Source of the DNA: JAWUXM01 sp034111325
GTDB taxonomy: Bacteria; Pseudomonadota; Alphaproteobacteria; Rickettsiales; JABIRX01
DNA length: 40,189 nucleotides
Assembly (NCBI GenBank): GCA_034111325.1
Contig: JAWUXM010000033.1
Span: 1-40,189, forward strand
Direction of reading: 5' to 3'
Program-made: the position numbers and the translations under genes
Shown: positions 34,212-40,189 of the stretch, one piece after another
How the letters are laid out: each line of letters begins with the position of its first letter
Position numbering within the stretch: position 1 is the first letter of the stretch
The notes under the pieces: generated by a model
What the model was told of the DNA's origin: nothing
What the model saw: only the letters and a program-made list of their open reading frames with translations
The model's database searches: none

Positions 34212-34456
34212 ATGGATAAAAAATCAATCATACTGTATTACGCTAAGAAAATTAGAGCAGCTAGAGAAGATCAGGGGCTTAAGCAGCCTGACATGGCAAA
34301 GGTTTTAAACATATCTATGAAGATAAACAGCTGGAAGAAATGATGGATAAAATGCATGAGATTTCTTCTTATGAGGATAGTAGCACGACTTATAAATATA
34401 TAGAATCAATCCTTGATGCAGCTTTGGGTTTGAATAAAGCAAAAGACGACCTCTGA
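34212..34456 (+). pseudogene. Broken XRE-family helix-turn-helix regulator
   Basis: From ATG 34212 (GTGGAG just upstream) the frame encodes 43 residues. They include YAKKIRAAREDQGLKQPDMA then KVLNIS, which resembles the first part of an XRE DNA-binding domain, and then TGA at 34341. From about 34316, a second frame continues YEDKQLEEMMDKMHEISSYE and runs to TGA at 34454. A frameshift, probably with loss of the second half of the HTH, best explains this. After that TGA the frame reads KAIQEEG and stops. It sits next to the LRR gene on the opposite strand. It is probably inactive. Confidence 0.6.
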
Positions 34457-34506
34457 AAAGCTATTCAAGAAGAGGGATAATTTACAGAGGCAAAGGAGCA
34501 ATATCT

Positions 34507-37119
34507 CTATCTTATTGTATGATGATCCTTTCCTTTTTTTTGGTTTTTTTGGTTTGCCTCTAGGCGATCTAGTCTCTCAGAAAAGCTTTCTACTTTTTCT
34601 TGATTTTCAGCTGTTACAATAGCCATATCATTAATACGATTACCTAAGCGGTTACCTAATCCATGCACAGCATCTTGAGCGATTTGCTGGGCTGCTTCTG
34701 GGCTGCGAGCTTGTTGTATCTGTTGCATAGTGCCACTCCCTATGGCATCATCATCACCAACATCAGGAGTAATAGTTTTTAGTTGTTTCTGCATGCGTTC
34801 TAGATCTTTTTTTGTTCTGGCAGATTCCGCTTTCAATATTGCGTTGTCAGCAATAATCTTAGCAATAACATCCTCTCCATGCTTCGGAGGTTGCTGTGCT
34901 AATGAACGCGGTGAATGACGTGATACAAAACTACTACTTTCTGCTCCTACTAATATATCAGGAAGATCACCTTCCTCTTTTATTTCGGGTAAATTACCAG
35001 CTCCCACTTCAGAAGTAATACTTACAAATTGAGCTGTTAATTCCTCAACTAATTTTTCATCGACTATTCTTACCCCTTTATCTGCCTCTTCAAATATTAA
35101 ATGAAAGAATTTATTTATATCCAGTAAAGATAGGGGAGATATTTTTTTCATGCGCAGTTTTGATAAAGGCTTCGCTGTTAATTTATCTTGCTCTTCTGCA
35201 TATTTTTCTTTTATTTTTTTCTTTGTAGCATCATAAGTTGTACTCATTGCTTGTTTAATTTTCTCTGGCAAAGCTCTTTCTATCTTTTTTTCTTTTTCTG
35301 ATATTTCTTCTTCAATAACAGTTTGGGATTGATGACGTTTAATTCTTTCTATTGAATATATAGTAAATTTCCTTGCTAAGGCTTCTGCTAAGATCTTTCT
35401 ATTATCTGAATTGCTACCATATAAATTAACTATTTTTGTACAATTAGAAGAATATAGCGAATTTTGATGTTTTCCATCTGCAAATTCAACTCCTAAACTT
35501 ATTAGACCACCAATTAATGGTATTTTAGAGATTAATGAATTAGAAGCACTAATAGCTTTATCTCTTACATTACCCCCGAATATTTGCTTTCTATCTATTT
35601 CTGTAACATCAAATAAGTTAGCCCGTAGAAACATTGCCTCTAAGAGATAGTTCACACTCTCATAATATTCTCTTATATCTCCTTCTTGGTTGATTGTAGC
35701 TCTTTGATCAGCGGCTATGCGAGGATTTCCCCCAGCAAGATGTAAATGAGCTATTTCTTTTTGTTCAACAAACTCCTTATTTGCTAAATGCGAGATTTCA
35801 GAAGCTATTTTTTTTAATTCAAGAATTTGATTAATATCAAACTCTTGAATAATTTGTTGGATATCTCCTAGCTCTTGCCTTGTAAGAGCAGTATTATTAT
35901 TAATTTCAGATAAAAAGTCCTGCCCTGTTATATTTAGTTTTTTAATAGCAGATGCTAAATTATCATGTTGAGTTTGTAATTTTTGATAACCACTTGAATC
36001 TTTATTGAGGTCTTGGCGGTAAACATTTAGATTGCTTAATTTTTTTTCTAACTCTGCAATAGGCAGCGCTTTTATATTTGCATCATCTTGCTTTTTCGCT
36101 TCTTCTTGTAAATCCGAAACGTCAACTGATGGATTAGTCTCTTTTATCTCTAACGATGCAGATGGCTTTGGCAGGGGAGCGGCTTGTCTTTCGCTAGCTT
36201 TCACTTCTTGTTGTTCTAAAAATGAATTTTTGTCAGCAGATTGAAGCAAAGCAGATATTTCTGGATTATCACTTTCCTTTACTGCTTCTAAAACATCTTC
36301 TGTCACTGGCACATTGTGACCAAGAAAGAATTTAATCATTTTTAAATGATTAGTGATATTACCACCATTTACACTCGTCTTACTTAACTCTCCTGCTGTT
36401 TTAATAATCTCTGCTAAAGCATAGGTTTGATGCACTAGAGGGATTTCCGTCATTTCTTTCTCAACAGCACCAATTTTATCATTATCATTGATTGCTGCTT
36501 TAGCCAAAAGAGTAAAATCATCACGGAATTTGCAGTTTCTTTCGATTAGGGCTTTTATTTGGGAGGTTAATTCATCACCACCAATGTTGTTATACTCAAG
36601 ACGAAGAGAAGTCAGACTCTTATTCTCTTTCAAAGCCTGAGCAATTTCCTTTGCTCCTTCAACACCAATGTTGTTATCCCCAATATCAAGATAAGTCAGC
36701 CTCTTATTCCCTTGCAAAGCCTGAGCAATTGCCTTTGCTCCTTCATCACCAATGTTGTTATTTCTAAGCTCAAGAGAAGTCAGACTCTTATTCTCTTGCA
36801 AAGCTTGAGCAATTGCCTTTGCTCCTGCAGCACCAATGTTGTTATTCCAAAGATTAAGAGAAGTCAGACTCTTATTCTTTTTCAAAGCCTGAGCAAGTGC
36901 CTTTGCTCCTTCAGCACCAATGTTGTTAGCCCTAAGATCAAGAGAAGTCAGGCTCTTATTCACTTTTAAAGCCTCAGCAAGTTTCTTTACCTCTTCCTTA
37001 TTAAGTTTGGCATAGGATAAGTCCAACACACCAACTCGATTATTACGTATCTTCTCTAAGATTTCTGGGGTGAGTTCTTTAGGTCTTATATTTTCTAGTT
37101 CTTTTCTTTCTCTTGCCAT
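34507..37119 (-). CDS. Large leucine-rich-repeat protein with coiled-coil regions
   Basis: The product is 870 residues. Residues 29-195 hold about six ribonuclease-inhibitor-type LRRs with a 28-residue period (KSLTSLDLRANNIGAEGAKA pattern). Residues 255-292 (HLKMIKFFLGHNVPVTEDVL) look like a degenerate ankyrin unit. Residues 340-440 and 590-650 are charged and coiled-coil-like. Residues 525-545 (SNSLISKIPLIGGLISLGVE) are a hydrophobic stretch. The tail (750-785, 840-865) is again coiled-coil-like. I see no signal peptide and no catalytic motif. GAGG precedes the ATG. Such LRR proteins in host-associated alphaproteobacteria are often secreted effectors, but no export signal is visible here. 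A broken regulator lies beside it. Confidence 0.75.
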   Translation of the reverse strand: MARERKELENIRPKELTPEILEKIRNNRVGVLDLSYAKLNKEEVKKLAEALKVNKSLTSLDLRANNIGAEGAKALAQALKKNKSLTSLNLWNNNIGAAGAKAIAQALQENKSLTSLELRNNNIGDEGAKAIAQALQGNKRLTYLDIGDNNIGVEGAKEIAQALKENKSLTSLRLEYNNIGGDELTSQIKALIERNCKFRDDFTLLAKAAINDNDKIGAVEKEMTEIPLVHQTYALAEIIKTAGELSKTSVNGGNITNHLKMIKFFLGHNVPVTEDVLEAVKESDNPEISALLQSADKNSFLEQQEVKASERQAAPLPKPSASLEIKETNPSVDVSDLQEEAKKQDDANIKALPIAELEKKLSNLNVYRQDLNKDSSGYQKLQTQHDNLASAIKKLNITGQDFLSEINNNTALTRQELGDIQQIIQEFDINQILELKKIASEISHLANKEFVEQKEIAHLHLAGGNPRIAADQRATINQEGDIREYYESVNYLLEAMFLRANLFDVTEIDRKQIFGGNVRDKAISASNSLISKIPLIGGLISLGVEFADGKHQNSLYSSNCTKIVNLYGSNSDNRKILAEALARKFTIYSIERIKRHQSQTVIEEEISEKEKKIERALPEKIKQAMSTTYDATKKKIKEKYAEEQDKLTAKPLSKLRMKKISPLSLLDINKFFHLIFEEADKGVRIVDEKLVEELTAQFVSITSEVGAGNLPEIKEEGDLPDILVGAESSSFVSRHSPRSLAQQPPKHGEDVIAKIIADNAILKAESARTKKDLERMQKQLKTITPDVGDDDAIGSGTMQQIQQARSPEAAQQIAQDAVHGLGNRLGNRINDMAIVTAENQEKVESFSERLDRLEANQKNQKKGKDHHTIR
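36535..37035 (-). repeat. 84-base tandem coding repeats of the LRR domain
   Basis: The LRR units recur every 84 bases. Blocks such as CACCAATGTTGTTA and AGTCAGACTCTTATTC (plus strand) are repeated nearly unchanged in four to five units. This high DNA identity suggests recent duplication or ongoing exchange between units. Confidence 0.8.
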
Positions 37120-37540
37120 AATTTCCTCTTTTTATTGATTAATTTCAACTGACTATAGCATAATTTTAGAGGTGATACAAGCGAAAGTTGCAAAAAAGTT
37201 GAGAAAGCAACAAAAAGATTGTGTGGCTCGGTCCCGTCTCTCTCCCCAAGGCATTGTTAACTTTATATTACACTTTTGATATTATATTCCGTGTCTTCGC
37301 CTGAATCCATAGGATTCTAAGGCGATCCAGGAGCCATAAACAACCATCTCGCTTTGCTTCTAGATTACCTTAGAATCCTTACAGGATTCAGGTAATGACG
37401 TATTTTGCTTCTGCCCGTATCAAAAGCAAAAAATTTAATTGGCAACAGGGTATTATACTAATTTTAATCATTTGGTATCAGTTGACTTTAGCCGATGAGT
37501 AGGGCAAATTTCAGCCGTTATTCACTAAGTAATTATAGAA
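37120..37540. repeat. Gap with two facing family 2 hairpins
   Basis: A 421-base gap between the divergent LRR gene and ftsK. Copy 5 (37292-37334, plus) has GAATCC-ATA-GGATTC inside TCGCC/GGCGA. Copy 6 (37357-37400, minus) has GAATCC-TGTAA-GGATTC inside TTACC/GGTAA. They are inverted with about 22 bases between. The rest is AT-rich and presumably contains both promoters. I see no gene. Confidence 0.75.
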
Positions 37541-39793
37541 ATGGTAAGGAGGAGGAAAAAGAAAGAATCGTTTATTAGTCAACATTCTAATCAGATATTC
37601 GGCGTTTCATCGCTTTTGTTGGGGTTTTTTCTAACAATATCTTTACTATCATATAATCCACTTGACCCATCGTTTAACTTAGCCTTCGATAATGATATAA
37701 GTAATTGGGGCGGGCGTCTTGGCGCTTTTATTGCTAGCCCGATATTACAAGCGCTTGGCTTAGGTGCGGTTTTTCTGGTTATCACATTATTTACTTGGGG
37801 TTGGCGTTTAGTGCAAAATCGTCAGGCAGATTTGCTAATTATGCGTTTTAACGCAGCTCTTATAGGCATTTTTGGGATAGCAGTCATTCTTGCTGCAATG
37901 CCAACACCATCAGCATGGTATTTCATCAGTCTAGGTGGTTTTGTCGGACATTATTTATTTGAAAGATTTATTGCAAATCATTCATTCTTTCTAAGCTTTT
38001 CATTATTACTTATTGTTTCAATTGCAGCGTTTTCTATTGCAAATTTTGTTAGCATGCGAGTCTATCAGCGCTTTTTCCGTAAAGTGTCAATTATGGCGAA
38101 GCGTAAGTTTATACACTTAAAAAGCGTCATGCAGGAAAAAGCGATAATGTTTTATGAGAAAACTAAATATGCATTATTAAAACGTTTTAAGAAAAATCGT
38201 TTGCAGGCAGCAGTAGCTAATGATGATGCGCCATCTAGCCAAGAGAAAATTGCTAAAATCACTAAAGAATTTGATAGCTCTTTGAAAGTTACTAAAAATA
38301 AAAATTTTGAATTGCCATCCGTAGATATTTTAAAAAACGTGCCAATTAGCAAAAAGAAGAATGATGCCTTTAGTAAAGATACATTGGCGCGCAATTCTAA
38401 AATTTTAGAAAAAACTTTTGAGGATTTTGGTATTAAAGGCAAAATCACTAATGTTAAGCCTGGTCCTGTTGTTACCTTATATGAATTAGAGCCATCGGCG
38501 GGGACAAAATCTTCACGCATAATTGGTTTGGCTGATGATGTGGCGCGTTCAATGAGCGCTACTTCGGCACGTATCGCCGTTATTCCGGGGCGTAATGCCT
38601 TAGGTATAGAGCTACCGAATGAAACACGAGAAGTCGTATATTTGCGTAATTTATTCAAGGCAAAGGAATATCGTGATGAGAAATTAAAATTACCTTTAGC
38701 TTTAGGGGATAATATTGGTGGCGAGCCTGTTATGGCGGATTTAACTAAAATGCCACATTTGCTAGTTGCTGGTACTACTGGTTCTGGAAAGTCCGTAGCG
38801 ATTAATACAATGATTCTTTCGCTGCTTTATCGCTTATCGCCTGATGAATGTAAATTTATCATGATTGACCCGAAAATGCTTGAGCTTTCCGCCTATGAGG
38901 GGATTCCTCATTTATTATCACCTGTGGTTGTTGATCCTAAAAAAGCAGTTGTTGCTTTGCGCTGGACAGTGCGTGAGATGGAAAATCGTTATCGTTTAAT
39001 GTCTTCGCTCGGTGTGCGTAGCATAGAAGGCTATAATAATCGTATAAAAGAAGCGATTGCTAAAAAGGAAGTGTTAACCAGAAAAGTCCATGCAGGCTTT
39101 AATGAAGAAACTGGCAAACCAATAATTACTGAAGTTGAGTTGGATATGACAACTTTGCCTTTTATAGTAGTGATTATTGATGAAATGGCGGATTTGATGT
39201 TAGTTGCTGGTAAAGAAATTGAAGCCTACATTCAGCGCTTGGCACAAATGGCAAGAGCCGCGGGGATTCATATAATAACAGCCACGCAAAGACCTTCGGT
39301 CGATGTGATTACTGGTGTGATTAAGGCAAATTTTCCAACTAGAATAAGTTTCCAAGTAACATCTAAAATTGACTCACGGACAATTTTAGGTGAGCAGGGT
39401 GCTGAGCAATTACTCGGCATGGGTGATATGCTCTATATGTTAGGCGGAACAAGGGTAATCAGGGTTCATGGTCCTTTTGTTAGTGATAAAGAAGTGCAGC
39501 AAGTTGTATCCCACTTGAAAAAACAAGGTAAGCCTTCCTATGTGGAAGATGTTCTGCGTAATGATGAGGAGGGTGGTGACGAAGCTAGTGGTGATTCGGG
39601 CGAAGTTGATGAACTATATGACCAAGCAGTAAATATTGTTCTAAAAGATCGTAAAGTTTCAACAAGCTATATCCAGCGTCAGCTCAAAATAGGCTATAAC
39701 CGTGCAGCAAATATTGTTGATAAGATGGAAAGTGAGGGTGTTGTTAGTTCGCCGACGGCGACAGGAAGGCGTGAAGTCCTCTCTGGCTCATAA
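37541..39793 (+). CDS. ftsK: DNA translocase FtsK
   Basis: FtsK anchors at the division septum and pumps chromosome ends to the dif site. The 750-residue product has about four N-terminal membrane helices (residues 20-170), a short charged linker and the motor with Walker A GTTGSGKS at 411-418. FIVVIIDEMADLM carries Walker B, with ATQRPSVDVITG following. The gamma DNA-reading domain is at about 690-750 (VSTSYIQRQLKIGYNRAANI). The ribosome site is odd: no purine tract precedes the ATG, but AAGGAGGAGG lies just inside the gene. Family 1 copy G begins on the stop codon. Confidence 0.97.
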   Translation: MVRRRKKKESFISQHSNQIFGVSSLLLGFFLTISLLSYNPLDPSFNLAFDNDISNWGGRLGAFIASPILQALGLGAVFLVITLFTWGWRLVQNRQADLLIMRFNAALIGIFGIAVILAAMPTPSAWYFISLGGFVGHYLFERFIANHSFFLSFSLLLIVSIAAFSIANFVSMRVYQRFFRKVSIMAKRKFIHLKSVMQEKAIMFYEKTKYALLKRFKKNRLQAAVANDDAPSSQEKIAKITKEFDSSLKVTKNKNFELPSVDILKNVPISKKKNDAFSKDTLARNSKILEKTFEDFGIKGKITNVKPGPVVTLYELEPSAGTKSSRIIGLADDVARSMSATSARIAVIPGRNALGIELPNETREVVYLRNLFKAKEYRDEKLKLPLALGDNIGGEPVMADLTKMPHLLVAGTTGSGKSVAINTMILSLLYRLSPDECKFIMIDPKMLELSAYEGIPHLLSPVVVDPKKAVVALRWTVREMENRYRLMSSLGVRSIEGYNNRIKEAIAKKEVLTRKVHAGFNEETGKPIITEVELDMTTLPFIVVIIDEMADLMLVAGKEIEAYIQRLAQMARAAGIHIITATQRPSVDVITGVIKANFPTRISFQVTSKIDSRTILGEQGAEQLLGMGDMLYMLGGTRVIRVHGPFVSDKEVQQVVSHLKKQGKPSYVEDVLRNDEEGGDEASGDSGEVDELYDQAVNIVLKDRKVSTSYIQRQLKIGYNRAANIVDKMESEGVVSSPTATGRREVLSGS

Positions 39794-39915
39794 AATCTAA
39801 TTCTTTTGCATGCTTTTTAACACATAACCTTCACTTATTTCGACTCGTGTACTAAACCGTACACGTCGCTCACTCGTTCAGGACATGTGTCAAAAATCAA
39901 AGCAAAATCTCTTAG
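39791..39915 (+). repeat. Family 1 long palindrome, copy G, with a following fragment
   Basis: It starts on the ftsK TAA. The tip CGTGTAC (39846-39852), loop TAAACC and GTACACG (39859-39865) are perfect. The arms CACATAACCT and AGGACATGTG pair. A second left-end fragment ATCTGGTCTTTTTGTACCC follows at about 39924-39942, as also seen after copy C. Confidence 0.88.
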
Positions 39916-39962
39916 ATTTCTCAATCTGGTCTTTTTGTACCCTTTTTACTATTCCGTTAAAG

Positions 39963-40005
39963 CCCCCTCTCCCTTAATTATAAGGGAGAGGGTTGGGGTG
40001 AGGGT
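39963..40005 (-). repeat. Family 4 hairpin, copy 2
   Basis: CCCTCTCCCTTA (39965-39976) and TAAGGGAGAGGG (39981-39992) form a perfect 12-base stem, followed by TTGGGGTGAGGG. On the minus strand it matches copy 1 at 21071. It lies in the 356-base gap between ftsK and rpsD. Bases 40006-40083 show nothing recognisable. Confidence 0.75.
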
Positions 40006-40083
40006 TTGTAGGGTATGAGTGTAGGCTTTGTGAGAAAAATTCCCGCACTGAAAATCTTATATGACGAATGCTGCATAAAGCAT

Positions 40084-40111
40084 TTGACAATAGTTAATGA
40101 TTGCCTATAAA
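40084..40111 (+). promoter_or_regulatory. Near-consensus promoter for rpsD
   Basis: TTGACA (40084-40089), a 16-base spacer and TATAAA (40106-40111) make the strongest promoter match I see in the window. Transcription would begin near 40118, about 32 bases before the GTG start. Confidence 0.7.
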
Positions 40112-40149
40112 TACGCCCTTGAAATTAACTAAGATATATAAGACATACA

Positions 40150-40189
40150 GTGACTAAGAGATTAAAATCAAAGCATAAGATATCACGCA
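40150..40189 (+). CDS. rpsD: 30S ribosomal protein S4, first 13 codons (cut by window end)
   Basis: From GTG at 40150 the frame reads (V/M)TKRLKSKHKISR up to the window edge. This matches the conserved start of bacterial S4 proteins (roughly MxKRxxSKxKxxRRLG). S4 binds 16S rRNA early in small-subunit assembly. A near-consensus promoter lies just upstream, as expected for a ribosomal gene. The start codon is GTG and the ribosome site is weak. The identification rests on 13 residues. Confidence 0.7.
   Translation, partial: MTKRLKSKHKISR

Noticed and set aside
36712..36969. Open frame with internal repeats opposite the LRR region
   Set aside because: It is a shadow created by the repetitive LRR coding strand.
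36535..37035. Regular 84-base repeats that might suggest a CRISPR array or minisatellite
   Set aside because: They encode in-frame LRR units with a 28-residue period, with no unique spacers and no cas genes nearby.

Overview
The window looks like a chromosomal segment of a low-GC alphaproteobacterium. The signs are a lapA-trpF-trpB-trpA operon, ubiG divergent from lysC, an alpha-type AddB, a DksA with one cysteine, a DUF1467 protein, two-subunit glycine decarboxylase and small-type PurL. De novo purine, pyrimidine and tryptophan genes argue against a highly reduced Rickettsia-like genome. A leucine-rich-repeat (LRR) protein and a secreted protein with Vps62-like motifs suggest a host-associated lineage, for example a deep Rickettsiales or Holosporales relative. 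That placement is inference. UGA is used as a normal stop (gcvPA, the HTH remnant).

Layout. 1-5.5 kb: purL, the lipid-transport pair mlaE-mlaF, a repeat cluster, and an Nramp-like transporter. 5.5-11.6 kb: yggS, ubiG and a flavin reductase on the minus strand, lysC on plus, then lapA-trpF-trpB-trpA on minus. 11.6-15.2 kb: miaA, tRNA-Pro(TGG), a small membrane protein plus yajC, and a porin. 15.2-18.9 kb: a 530-base repeat-filled gap, then gcvH-gcvPA-gcvPB. 19.1-21 kb: pyrC-DUF1467-acylphosphatase on minus. 21.3-30.1 kb: a methyltransferase/TPR protein, then a tight minus-strand operon of two secreted proteins, comEC and addB. 30.2-34 kb: dksA, plsC, mltG, fabF, acpP. 34.2-37.1 kb: a broken XRE regulator and a large LRR protein, the most accessory-looking stretch. 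37.5-40.2 kb: ftsK, repeats, and the first 13 codons of rpsD behind a near-consensus promoter.

The most distinctive non-coding content is a set of dispersed palindromes. Family 1 is about 120-130 bases long. It has seven near-complete copies plus fragments, and five copies begin at or within a few bases of a stop codon. Family 2 is a ~40-base hairpin with six copies whose arms change in a compensatory way. Families 3 and 4 are shorter hairpins with two to three copies each. Together they fill nearly all gaps longer than 300 bases.

The most interesting coding unit is the operon at 23.0-30.1 kb. Two exported proteins of unknown role sit directly ahead of the DNA-uptake channel ComEC and the recombination nuclease AddB. 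One of them carries motifs like the eukaryotic Vps62/DUF946 family.
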